Assembly: GCF_016545825.1 (NCBI RefSeq)
Contig: NC_052612.1
Coordinates: 40,345,738 to 40,409,737 of the forward strand
Source: Eucalyptus grandis
Taxonomy: Eukaryota; Streptophyta; Magnoliopsida; Myrtales; Myrtaceae
DNA: 64,000 nt
Direction: 5' to 3'
Positions 11,433-22,504 of the stretch are shown here, in pieces; position 1 is the stretch's first letter; each line of letters starts with the position of its first letter. A program made the position numbers and the translations under genes. Below the pieces are notes generated by a model. That model did not search any database and was not told where the DNA came from. It saw only the letters and a program-made list of their open reading frames with translations.

Positions 11433-11942
11433 GGGTTAATACCCTGAAAAACCCAAAACTGATACACCTATGACAAATTTATCCCAAACTATTTTTTTTA
11501 CCATGAAAAACCCAAAACTGGTATATTTGTGACAAATTTATCCCGACCGACTACAAAAACCCTAAATTAGTACATTTATGACAAATTTACCCTTAACTAA
11601 TTTATTTGACCGCAAAAAAAATCCCAAAATTGTACACATGTGACAAATATACCCTCCGCTAAATTAGATTAATACCACAAAAAAAAATCACAAAAATTGT
11701 AAACTGTGACAAATGGAACGTAAAATTCCAAATTGGTATACCAATCAACTGTCACATGTCATTTAACTTAATAATTTAATTGTAAAATTTAATAAAAACT
11801 AGCGAACGGTAAATTTGTTACAACTGTACCGGTTTGGGGTAAATTTGTCAAAGATATACCGGTTTGGAGTTTTTGGGGATCAAAAATAATTTGGGGTAAA
11901 TTTGTTACGGGTGTACCTAGTTTTTTTTCAGAGTATTAACCC
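11433..11942. mobile_element. TIR element with internal tandem repeats, copy A
   Basis: Left end GGGTTAATACCCTGAAAAA, right end TTTCAGAGTATTAACCC, so the termini are inverted repeats. Both sides are flanked by TTAAAAAAA (11424-11432 and 11943-11951), a 9-base target duplication. The left half repeats a motif of about 60 bases (AAAACCCAAAACTGGTATA.. followed by GTGACAAATTTATCCC) about four times. The right half has inverted versions (GGGGTAAATTTGTCAAAG). It is non-coding. The arrangement suggests a Mutator-type non-autonomous element with long, internally repetitive TIRs. The A-rich duplication is easy to get by chance, so the superfamily is an inference. Confidence 0.75.
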
Positions 11943-11951
11943 TTAAAAAAA

Positions 11952-13478
11952 AGATGATACATTTTTGCCATAAAAGAAAAATATTAGCGGGTGTAAATAC
12001 AAGGGAAAAAAATAAAGGGCAGTTTTGTCATTACCTTACATAAATGGGGCTTGCAAAAATTTATATAATAGTTCTTAAAAAAATTCAAAGAAATAGCAAT
12101 TGGAAAACATATTGTGCAATTCATTCGATCACCTCAAAACTATCTATATCTTTGTAAAAGAACAACGATGAAGGTAAAGTTAATAACTATGGGTAAAAAA
12201 CACGTACAAGATTGAGCCACATGGCATGTTCGCGTAATGGTCACATTAGCAACCATCAAATATTAGCAAAACACTAGTTTTTTTTTTTTTTCTAATTCTT
12301 ATGCATATTTTGAAAATAACTGTTTCAAAATGATTAATTATGTAAATATAAATTTAATGTTGATTATTACGTGATTTTGAAAGATTCTTAACAATATAGC
12401 AGTACTTATTATAACATAATATCTTATAGTTGACTTAGCAGATATTTCTCCAAATATTTACATTTGAAAATTGCATGGGAACAAGCATGTAATAAATAAG
12501 GGCGTGTTATGTTAATTGAATTATCAAACATAATTCCCATCACCTTTATAATTTATGATGACAAGTCCATTCAATTTATAGTTGGTAAGGATAAAATTTG
12601 AAGTAAGAATTACAACAAGCTTTTTAATGCACTTTTGAAGGGTTCACAGCATAATATGTCTCTTCTAGAAGTCTTGAAGAAATTCCCATAGTGAAGTACT
12701 CTTCACAAGTACATGACATTAAAGTATCCATAAAATATAATCCATCATCGACAACAAATTAATAGCACATATTTTATTAATAAATGAATATTACCATATC
12801 AACAAAATAAAAATAATTTCTTCCTGGTGTTTCCAAAAACAAAAAGTTATCCGAGAAAAATATGCACTCATATTTCAACATCAAGAAAAATGAGGTAAAT
12901 AAATACTATATTGGCGTATAATCAACTTAGCAACTTGTAGGAATGCTAATTAAAACTTTAAGTTGTTAATTTTCAAAACAGGTGTTGCTTCACCAAGAAA
13001 TATCCAATGAGTATGTGTCACTGTTATCAATGTGTTTGCCAATATTCTTATTCTGAAAATAAATTAAGGGAATCCTAGATATACATAATACTAAGGATTT
13101 TTCCATAATACAAATTGAATTCTGCATATTTCAACAAAATGCTCAACTATTCTCTTTGTGATGCATTTTCTTGGATGATCAACTCTTGCCAAAACAAAAG
13201 GATGGACATCAAATGGTTACTAAAAATATAGGGAGGATTTCTGTAAAAGACAAAATCGAAATATACGGAATCACAAGATGATAGACATTATCTCTAGCTC
13301 TCTATAAATGGAGAGAAATAGAGGAGAGAAAAGAAACCGTTTTGAAGGTTCAACACAAGTAGCTTGCTTGACTTTTCTACACCAAGTATATGGCACAAGA
13401 AGGGAATTTACTTTCTCTTTCAATTGGACCATCAATGGTTGTGCATAGCTAAAAGAAGTATAGACATTTGTTAATACG
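11952..13478. other. AT-rich intergenic stretch
   Basis: About 1.5 kb of AT-rich DNA, matched at 42052-43564. A plus-strand CTCTATAAATGG at about 13300 looks like a TATA box, but only a 20-codon frame follows (ATG near 13390). The 91-codon minus frame at 13271-13546 has no recognisable domain. Nothing further is supported. Confidence 0.5.
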
Positions 13479-13814
13479 TTAATAAAAATAACAAACTGCA
13501 AAAGAACTTTTGTCAATGTAATAGTGAAGAGCATAAAGCAACACAACCATCACCCAAGAAAAATCCCTCATAATGTGCCAAATCGTCTTTTCGATGGCAA
13601 AGTGATGGGAGAGATGGTAGACCCAATAACTGAAATAATATAAGTTAAGGTGACGTATGGATGCATTGGCCCAATAACTGAAGTCACAAATCAATAGGAA
13701 TGCGTTCTGAATTTGAAGCGAAACATGGATAAATGCACCTCGCCAAGAGGATCCTCCGAAATGCATTGGCAATAGAAGGATCGATGCCAACCATATCAAA
13801 CTCCATGTCTTCAT
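13479..13814 (-). CDS. Hypothetical small secreted protein ORF (copy A)
   Basis: An open frame of 111 codons that begins [20 protein letters not shown], which looks like a cleavable signal peptide. The rest is rich in aromatic and hydrophobic residues and matches no family I know. The frame is kept in copy B despite many indels elsewhere, and only the last few residues differ. Against it: the composition is typical of chance AT-rich ORFs and no promoter or intron signal was seen. A relic of a larger gene or a chance ORF is quite possible. Confidence 0.25.
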   Translation of the reverse strand: MKTWSLIWLASILLLPMHFGGSSWRGAFIHVSLQIQNAFLLICDFSYWANASIRHLNLYYFSYWVYHLSHHFAIEKTIWHIMRDFSWVMVVLLYALHYYIDKSSFAVCYFY

Positions 13815-14214
13815 GGCTGATTCTGGTGACTTGGACTCTAAAGCTGTTAATCATCAAAACTTGCTTACTTTATGCGGTCAATTTTTGTTGCTCAACTTTT
13901 CTCTAACAAGTTTATTGATTGCGTTGACCGATAGCATAGTGATTTCGCAACAGCTATTGTGTAGCTCGTGAAAATCGTTGGGCTGCTCGAGAGATTAAAG
14001 TAAATGCACTTTTGTCAACATCATATAGGAGATGTCCCCAAAAAAGAGATTCCACCATGAACATGTCGCCAAAAATTTGGTTGCTCTGGGGCAAAAGTGA
14101 AAGCTTTTCTTCTGTGGCAGCTGCTTTAGCATTGCTTTAGCTGAAGATGAAGTGTGAATGGAATCCTTTCTTCTTTACATTTGCCTTTTAATTCAATCTT
14201 TCCAGAACTGATTA

Positions 14215-14447
14215 ATTTTGCAATTTTTTTTTTCATTTTTATGATTTTTTCATTTTTCTTTTTTTCTTTTTCTTTTCTTTTAGTGCTGGCATGTGGCCTG
14301 TCTAGGCAATGGCCAGCAAACTGCCACAAACTAGGGCCGGTGAGGCAAAAGAGGGGTGGTCGGTGAGGGAGGGCCAGCTGCCGGCCATTGCTGGAGACCA
14401 TCTAGAGGCCAAGAGAAAAAGAAAAAAGGAAAAAAAATAAAAAAATC

Positions 14448-14490
<43 letters not shown>

Positions 14491-14670
14491 ACGATTTCTA
14501 ACCAAAATTAATTAAAAATAACTAAATCGACAAATCGTCAAAAAATTTATGACTCAATTAGCATATCGTTTCAACAAAAAAAAATTGGAAATTTTTTAAA
14601 AGATTTAGGACTAAGTTGATATAATTGAACATTTATGATTGAATTGATCAGCTATAATAGGATTTGTCTC
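14215..14670. mobile_element. Decayed TIR element with AT microsatellite (copy A)
   Basis: A T-rich block (ATGATTTTTTCATTTTTC..) at left and an A-rich block (GAAAAAAGG..AAAAAATCAT) at right are inverted copies around a GC-richer core at about 14282-14410. The right part (CCAAAATTAATTAAAAATAAC.., GATTTAGGACTAAGTTGAT) resembles the right arm of the element at 56627-57291. No matching left terminus or target duplication was found, so it is probably a broken relative. The counterpart is at about 44295-44730. Confidence 0.4.
14451..14488. repeat. (AT)19 microsatellite, polymorphic between copies
   Basis: A 38-base perfect AT run. The equivalent run in copy B (44553-44570) is 18 bases, (AT)9. A difference this large favours separate alleles or copies over base-calling noise. 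Confidence 0.95.
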
Positions 14671-15309
14671 GTAACTATGCTTATTGCAAAAACCAAAGAA
14701 ATATCATATAAGAAAATTGTGAATGCTTTATGTGGTATTGGTTATTCCATGTTAATTCAGCACATATATTCTTTCAACATTGTTGCTGCGAATTGAACTC
14801 TACATTCATTAGCTGATTCTTATCAAAAGGTATCGGGTGAGATTAATTTTTCCATAAATTTGCTCAGCAGCAATTATACATGTTTAGAGCTATCTATTTG
14901 ACTAGACTCTATATGCTAAGTGCATTTATAGAATATCCTCACTAGAAGTTAAAAGCATTGTCTGGATTTAAAAACCCAAAACTGAAAACCAAAGCTCGTG
15001 ATTTTCATTCAGTCTGCGCCGAAACTTCTAGAGATATTTTGTTTTCCCCTTCAACCTGAAAAACAAAAAAAGCGTTTTATATGTCGACTGTTTATTGAAA
15101 AGCATCGTAAAATGCACATTGACCTTTGCATGTTTTTAAAATGTCAGGGACCCAAAAGAAGAACTAAAAATGAAAGACAAAAATTCATTTCAGACATATT
15201 TTAAATCCGCGTACTTCCTTGTAAAACGATTTTACTGGGGCAATGCACTTTCAATCTGTCATTTCAACACTTACCATCTACTCCTCAAAACCGATCGACA
15301 TAAAATGAA
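14671..15309. other. Intergenic, nothing recognised
   Basis: AT-rich, matched at 44731-45388. Only short chance ORFs are present. Confidence 0.5.
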
Positions 15310-18300
15310 GCTCACCAGCTGAAGGCAAAAAGCCCGGAACCGGAAGACGATTCATCGACAGCAACGGAAGTTACAAGAAAATTAAAGAGGAAGATGACGG
15401 GGAAGTTCAGGAATTAGGGATCGAAATTGGTGGCGAGCAAGGTTCTCACTCTCCTCTAATTACAGGAAAAAAGATGCATGCCTCAATACAATCGTAACCA
15501 TTTATTACGAAAAATCTTACGTGATAGTATTGATTATGCATAAGTTAGTGGATCTAACCATAAAATAATCCAAAAGCACAAATACTAAAAATTTAGAGAA
15601 TTAAAATTGTACTCAACGCTTAAAAATAAAAATATAGAACTATGAAATGAATCTTGTTAATAAGTACTTTCGAGCCAACTATTATATATGAGAGAAAGAC
15701 AATGACCGAGTTGAAAATGGGGACAAAGTTGGTGGTGATGATCGCTACTGCTACGGTGACGGAGCAATGAAGGTGGTGATGGAGGAGTAGAGGTCGGACT
15801 ATGCGGTGATAAATGGTGCCACGGTGGTAAAGTCGCAACTTAACAACCCAAAAATGTAACTAGCAATCAATGAAATCTGGCACTGAAATTTGCTGATTGA
15901 ATTATTGCTTAGAACGCAAGTAATTTCAAATTTTCTTTTGGGCAAATTGTAAGCCGGAGCTGAGTCTTGTAAAATCTTAGAGCTTTATAATACTTTAAAA
16001 TAATAATCTCCCGTAACTTCGAAAATTCATTTCGAGACAAATCGTAAGTTAGAATCGAATCTTGTAAAATTCTACGGCTTTACAATACTCGAACTAATAA
16101 TCCCGTAACTTCTCAACTTAACAACTCCTAAATTGGACCCACCAGTTCATAATTTCCAAGGCTCCGAAATTAGAACTCCATTTCGAAAATTTATCCTATT
16201 AGATGAATGGAGGGTGAACGTTCACCAAGCAAAGACTTGGCCGCCCCCCCCCCGGTGGCGTGTAGCACAAAAGCCATCTTCACCCTTTTCCCTTTCTTGT
16301 CCTTTCTCCTTTTTCTTTTTCTTTTTCTTCTTCCTTTCTTTGATTTCACTTTCTCCCTTTCATGCGTGCCCCCTTTTTTATCTGAGGTGGGACGTCCACT
16401 TTCTCCTTTTGTTTTTCTTTCTTTGGTCGGTACTTTCTCCTTTTGTTGACTAGTTAAACTTTCTTTTGTTTTTGTTAATTTTACCCACACTTTGACCCGT
16501 TCAATATTATAATATCTACTGTAACTGTGAAAAATAAATCCTATCTTCCCTGCCCTATTTGAGATAATTTTGCTTATTTATCGAGAGATAGAACTGATCA
16601 ACACCACACACACATATGCGCAATGCACTGTGCTTGCGGGCATTCTCGTCGAGTTCCTTTCTCGTTCATCTGCTCGGCGAAGGTTGGAATCGCACGCTCA
16701 ATTGCATAGATGCCTTCTCCTTTCCCAGATGAAAAGGAATCCACCGTCAAGTCATCAGTCATTTCGGAAACTCCAAAGTCACGATTCATTCGTGTATTCT
16801 AGGAGCGGATCTTCGGGACTCCCATGTTTCTCAGGGGCGACCCTCGCTGCATTGCTTCGGTCACCGCTTTCTCTCGTCCCGCCCGTGGTTTTCGTTTCGT
16901 CTCTTTGCTCTTGTTCAAATCGTGGGTAAAGAAACACCAAAATGGCCGGGCTTTTTCTTTCTTATCTGATGAGCCGAAACGAATTGAAGCTTCAGCTCAG
17001 CCTCACGGGTCAGTTTAGCTAATGGGCTATTGGACCCATCGGAATTAAACGGCAAATGGGCTTGGGGAATGAAGGCCGGACTGGGGTTTTTAAATTTCTT
17101 TTGATTTATTTATTATTATTGCTACTATATTTTTTATATTTTGTATCTTTTTGTTTATATTTACCAATTTTATATTTTTGCAAAAGGGCACTTGAAAGGT
17201 CAACAAAATTCATGTGTCAACAAGTCTTTCTTTTGCCAAAAAAAAAAAAAAAATGAATACCAAGATATGAACTGTGATCATATAGTAGTATCCCAAAATT
17301 GACGGTGGATGATTAGGTTATAATTTTGATGTTGGAGACTTTATCTATATTCGAACCATTTTTACTAAAAGCCAAAATTATTCAGTGATAAAAAATTTAA
17401 GAAACCCAGTGCAAAGCGACTTTGTCGTAACTTTTGTTTGATAAAGAATTATGGATGACACGATGATATTTTTTGTTATATTGTTAATTTGGATATTCAT
17501 TTTCAAAATTCCTTTGTAATTCTAGAACTTTTAATGTATTCATCCATGAATATAACTGTAACAGAAAGAGAAGCAGAAAAGGCAGCCCTCGTTCATCGTC
17601 CACCATCGCCTGCCGTCACTTGCCATCGAAGAGGGTCATCTGTCCGTTGTCCGAGTCGTCGCCATCAAACGACCCTTACGCGAGTCACCCTCGAGGCTGT
17701 GCCATTGAAGTTGCAAAGTTAGAGGCGGAAGCATTGCGTACATTGAGGTCTGCAGAGGCAGACCTTGTCGAGGATGTGCGGCCTCCGCCGGGCCGCCACT
17801 GTCGAGTCACTCGTCGACGGGATCTAAAATTTTCGTCCGGCCAGGTCAAGCCAAGGCTGCAGGACTTTGGATTTTGCCCAAGCAGATTTTAGCTTACAGC
17901 GACTCAATAATATTTGCCCCACACATCATAACTTTTACGGACTTTAAAGGGTCAAATCTACTTATAAAGCGTTCAAACACACACGGTGAGTATCACATAG
18001 GGTGCATCGTTATAGTATTAAAAAATCCGAAAGTTACTTTCCATCTTTGATTAGTACAATAAGAAGACAAGCACTTGGCTAAAACTTATGATATGTCCAC
18101 GACAGTAAACCCCAGCAAAAGCTAAATTAGATTAACAAGAAATTAAGAAGAGATAATATAGTCTTTAGTAATACTAGTTATACAAAGAGTATATCAACAG
18201 GGTGCATCAATTTAGTATATCATTTATGTGCACCTGTTAGGATAATCAACATTATTCCATTACACACATTTAAAGGAAAGGGAAGAGATTGCGATATTTC

Positions 18301-18340
18301 ATATCATAGAAAATTAGATGCCGACAACAAAATTGTATCT
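15310..18340. repeat. Downstream flank of gene 2, shared with gene 3, with a 2-kb insertion
   Basis: The outer parts, 15310-15600 and about 17850-18340, are clearly homologous to 57390-57680 and 57780-58200 downstream of gene 3 (for example CAGTTAGTGGAT.. and AAAGCGTTCAAA..). In gene 3 these two parts are almost adjacent. Here about 2.2 kb lies between them. The shared flanks show that genes 2 and 3 arose by tandem duplication of a unit larger than the gene. Copy B counterpart: about 45390-48437. Confidence 0.75.
16495..17060. other. Repeated promoter-like segment
   Basis: 16520-16800 resembles 30190-30368 joined to 32279-32380, and 1651-1750. It reaches CGCACGCTCAATTGCATAG where the other sites carry the LTR-like insertion. 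16990-17060 has two TGGGCT words and a GGCCCA-like TTGGACCCAT, common in plant promoters. Reading frames here are short. It may be the 5' end of a lost gene or of a larger repeat. Copy B: about 46595-47170. Confidence 0.4.
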
Positions 18341-21300
18341 TCATCTCGGCAAATCGTAGAGGAGTGATTGATCCTCCTCCCACGAAGTCATCTCTACATC
18401 TGCTTTTGATAGCATCAATGTGGAGACCGCACCTGAAGCACGAATAGATCCATTTCTAATGCAATCGATCTCTTCATCTTTTGTCGGAAAAAGTACCAAA
18501 AAAGTCCTAATCTATTTATTGACGGGTACCAATTAAGTCATAAACTTTTCAATTGGACCAATTCAGTCCTAAACCTTTTAATATTGGTACTAATTCAGTC
18601 CATCCAGGCTAATTTTGGCCGGCCGGGCGCTAATGTGGACATCGGCCGGTGGCCGAACGCCGACGTGGCAATTTTTATGATTTTTTTGAATTTTTTTATG
18701 ATTTTTTTTTATTAATTTTTTTATTTTTTATTTTTTTGCTTTCTTCTTGCGATTCTTGGAGAGACCTCCGGTGAGGCTCGCCACCGGGCAAGGGCCGCGA
18801 AGCCCTCGCCGCCGCCGGCGAGGTCGCGGCCCTGCCGGCCTCCCGAGCCGCGGCGAGGCGCTTCGCCGGATCTAGGCGAGGCCATGGCGGCCATCGCCGG
18901 GCGGAGGCGAGGGCCACGAAGCCCTCCACAGCCACCGGTGAGGGTCGCGACCCTCGCTCGGCCTCGCCCGGCCTTGCCCCGAGTCCCTTGCGACTCCTCC
19001 GCCTGCCGACCCGGAGCTTCTCAACCTCGTCACCGCCGCCCTCACCTCCATGAGATCCCAATTCGAGGCCCCGTCCCCACCTCCCGTGACTCATGCCGCC
19101 GCTCCTCCGCCCGATCTTCGCCTCCAAACCCTAGCCCGCTGCCCCAACACTCTCCTCTCCTTCTTCCGAGGCCGGCCTCGCCACGGCCTGGCGAGGCCGA
19201 GCGAGGCCGTGGCCCTCGCCTTCGCCCTCGTGATGGCCGCCATGGCCTCACCAGCCACGGGCTGGCTGGCCTCACCCGGATCCTCGGCGAAGCCACCTCG
19301 CCAGCCACGGGCGGGCTGCTCGCCCGGATCCAAGCGAGTCGCCTCGCCGCGGCTAGGGAGAGGCCGGGCGGGCGTGACCTCGCCGGTGGCGGTGAGGGCT
19401 TCGCGGCCCTCACCTGGTGCTGTGAGCCTCACTAGAGGCTTCTCGGCGGCGAAGAAGAAAGCAGAAAAAAAATTAATAAAAAATCATTAAAAAAATTCGA
19501 AAAATCATAAAAATTGCCACGTCAGCATCCGGCCATCAGCCGACGTCCACGTCAGTGCCGGCCGGCCAAAATTGGCCGGATGGACTGAATTGGTACCAAT
19601 ATTAAAAGGTTTAGGACTGAATTGGTCCAATTGAAAAGTTTATGGCTGAATTGGTACCAATGCAATAGGTTTAGGACTTTTGGTACTTTTCCCTCTTTTT
19701 TGTCAAACGACCACAAGATTTTGCAATGATCTTACTCTTTCCAATTCCATCGCCACTTCCTTCATTGTAGTCCTATACCTTCCACGAGGATTTAAGCATC
19801 TTTTCACCAAGTTAGACACCGTAATGATTTCTTTCTTGCCATGGTCTAATATCTCCTTATCAAGAACATCGAACATGTTGTTCTCCTCCATCGAAATGAC
19901 AAAGTACATGGCTAGATTTTTACCCCCTTCCACCCTCCCTTGAGAAATTGGCTTTTCTATGATTAGTAGCTCAACAAGGACAACCACAAACTATAGACAT
20001 CACTCTTGTATGAAATTGACTCATTTGGCAGTACTCCAAGTCCAAGTATCCAAAGGTTCCTCTCACCATTGTGGTCAAGTGAGTTTGGTCAATAGTAATT
20101 GATTTGGAAGCTCCAAAATCTGCCACTTTGGCTCCATATTTTTCGTCCAAAAGTATATTCGATGACTTGATATCACAATGATAAATCAGTGTGGCAGAAG
20201 CAAAGTGCAAATATGACAAATCCCCTGCAACTTCATTGGCAATTCTTAACCGCATCTCCCATAAGATAGGAAATTCTTGGTTTTGGATCATGGAGATATT
20301 GATAGAGAGTTTCACTGGGAACAAATTTATAAACAGCAAAGGAGCTTCACTCTCTAGACAAAATCTTAATAGCTTAACCATATTTTTCTGATTGATTTCA
20401 GAGAGAATAATGACCTCATTGACAAACTGTTTGACATGTCCTACATTTACAACCTTAGATTTATTGACCGCAATGATTGTTCCGTCCATCAACATTTCCT
20501 TGTAAACAGTTCCTTGACCACCACGACCCAATATTCTTCTCTTGTTAAAATGGTCTGTAGCCGTTTCTAACTCCATTAAGGTGAATAGCTTGTCTTTCTC
20601 CATGTGATTGTCTTGAATATTAGGGAGGCGTTGTTGCAATACGAGTCCACCGTTACATTTGAAGAATTTTGCTTGAGCTTTGCCTCTCGCCTTCTCTTGA
20701 TGAATTTGTACAACCACCAAAAAAGAAAAAGAAATAGTATGTCTCCGCGCCCGTGCCCATGCCTGTGTAAGAAAAGAGTCGACCGCAATTGCCTTAGGAA
20801 CTTAGTAGAAAATATTCTTAGTTTTCTTCACTCCTGGACTTACGTAATCAATTTCACCTTCATCGTACAAATTAGCTCCCATCAATTTGAACGAATGCCT
20901 TCTTGATTTGAAGAGAAGGGAAAAAGAAAAAGAAAAGAAGGATTCGCTCAGCAAAATAATTCGAAAGACCCTCGAAAATATGCATCAGTTGTGGATGAGA
21001 AGATACAATCAAATTGTTATATGCATGGACTAGGAACATGCAATTAAGTTAAAACCATTGTTGAATGCACAGATTATGAAAGCACAAGTAAATTTAGCAG
21101 ATACAATAAATAAAAAAATTCTGCAAATGGAATTGGTGTATATATAAACAATCACATTCCATGACCCGTAAAAAACGGAGCAAGTAGTGAGGTACCTATT
21201 GTGGCCTTTATCTTGTTGTCAATGCAGTCATATGACCCCGGTCGATTCACACACTTCCCTCGGCAGTTGAGGTCCGCTCTGTCTTTGCACTCATCGACAT

Positions 21301-22504
21301 CTAATTGATATGAAATGATGGATGGGATCAAAGAAAGAAGAAAAAAGAACAAGCAGTTTCAATCTATATGATATTAGACTGAAGATTCAGCAATCAAAAT
21401 TCTCTCTCGGACTCTCCTGTGTTGGCGATTTGTTAAAATCCATCATTTAATTCGAACAATTTAATTATTCCAACTATACTCGTGGGCTTTTTGTTGGTTT
21501 CGAGCTCGCATAACGTCCTACCTGGCTTTGGATAAAGATGAAGGCTAAGATACAAAATAAAAGTGGACGTTCCAATTTCACCTTCGCATCCCTGGGGAAG
21601 AAAATAATTCCCTCTGTAGCCTTGATTGCATGACCAATACGTTAGGCTCGGAACCCCGGGCTTCGAGTACGTACGGCAGGACGCGGAGTTGTCATTGCCG
21701 CCCCTATGCTTTGGTCGCTCATCAGTTCATCCTCATAGTCGGTGATTGCCCCATTCGAGCACCACCGGAACGTCTAGCGGTAAATTGTGCAAATCAGCTT
21801 TATACCACCAAGTTCTCTCCACCAAGAAGGCGTACCTGCATTCTGCATGCCTTGGCCCCATGGCTTTGCCATCGAGAGTTTTGAATTCCACGTTATATTC
21901 ACTGATTTCATCAGGGATCGAAGTCATACAGCATCCGATACCACTAGAACACTGGTCGAATCCGAGAGTCCTGTTTCTGCTACAGGAGGACTCGCATTTT
22001 ACAACTGCCCAGGATACTGGCGTCGGCCATCAAGGCCAAGCTGTCACAACCTTCAGGGACAAAATAGTTTTTGACTCTCGGAGTACCTGAAAACGTTGTT
22101 AATAGCCCTGAAGTCCACCGGGCGTCGTTTTGCTCGTTGGTCGAACAATTAAGATGCGAGTACGATATTGGCTGGCTGACCCTAATAAGGCCTGGGGATT
22201 CTGAACTACCTGGTAGCGAGACATCTAACACCACCACGCTCAAATTCTTAGGTACCGGACTGTTGGTTCCCTGGCAATCAATCTCGTACCTGGGATCCAA
22301 GAAGCAGCCGGGTCCGATTCCAAAGGGATACGAAATGTCTGTCAGATTGCCACATGCGTCCGGACAACCAGGCCAGGCCAAACTCTGAGGAGGCGATTCT
22401 GCTGCGCCAGATGACCCATTCGCCTCGAAGACAAGCACGACAATAAGGAAAGCCATCTTGGATGCCGGTTTCAGCGTCGCCAGGATCATCTTCGCCAGGA
22501 TCAT
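18341..22504 (-). pseudogene. Gene 2: decayed WAK-like receptor kinase split by a TIR element (copy A)
   Basis: Exon 1 (22504-21582) opens with a signal (MAFLIVVLVFEANGSS) and CPDACGNLTDISYPFGIGPGC. It is broken near 22010 and, by a surplus G, near 21750. CCMTSIP and a GTGAAA donor follow. Exon 2 (21300-21196, 105 bp) is an intact EGF module (DVDECKDRADLNCRGKC). Exon 3 (20762-18341) has frame breaks at the membrane segment, in the kinase hinge (about 18 residues out of frame, then restored) and near 20015. Catalytic residues are lost: IAVNK for VAVK, HCD for HRD, DLE for DPE. The C-terminal about 45 codons, ending at TGA 18343-18341, lie beyond the inserted element 18486-19693. The gene cannot be an active kinase. 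Confidence 0.9.
18486..19693. mobile_element. Long-TIR Mutator-like element inside gene 2 exon 3 (copy A)
   Basis: The ends read GGAAAAAGTACCAAAAAAGT (left) and GGACTTTTGGTACTTTTCCC (right), an inverted pair. The inversion continues inward for roughly 350 bases (GGCCGGCCAAAATTGGCC, then ..CTTCTTC..GCCTC..). Flanks repeat TCTTTTGTC (18477-18485) and TCTTTTTTGTC (19694-19704), a 9-11 base target duplication. The interior is strongly GC-rich, while the outer arms are AT-rich. The centre (about 19000-19170) is not part of the inverted repeat. It contains ordinary-looking gene sequence (..DPELLNLVTAALTSM.. and CAAACCCTAGCC), so a captured host fragment is possible. No transposase is seen. The GC-rich ORFs on both strands are by-products. 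Confidence 0.88.

Noticed and set aside
13290..13450. Plus-strand TATA box with a 20-codon ORF
   Set aside because: The ORF is too short and resembles nothing; AT-rich DNA gives such TATA words by chance.
18696..19490. Long GC-rich ORFs on both strands (up to 183 codons)
   Set aside because: They lie inside the inverted repeats of the TIR element, run in several frames at once and have composition set by GC content, not by protein constraint.
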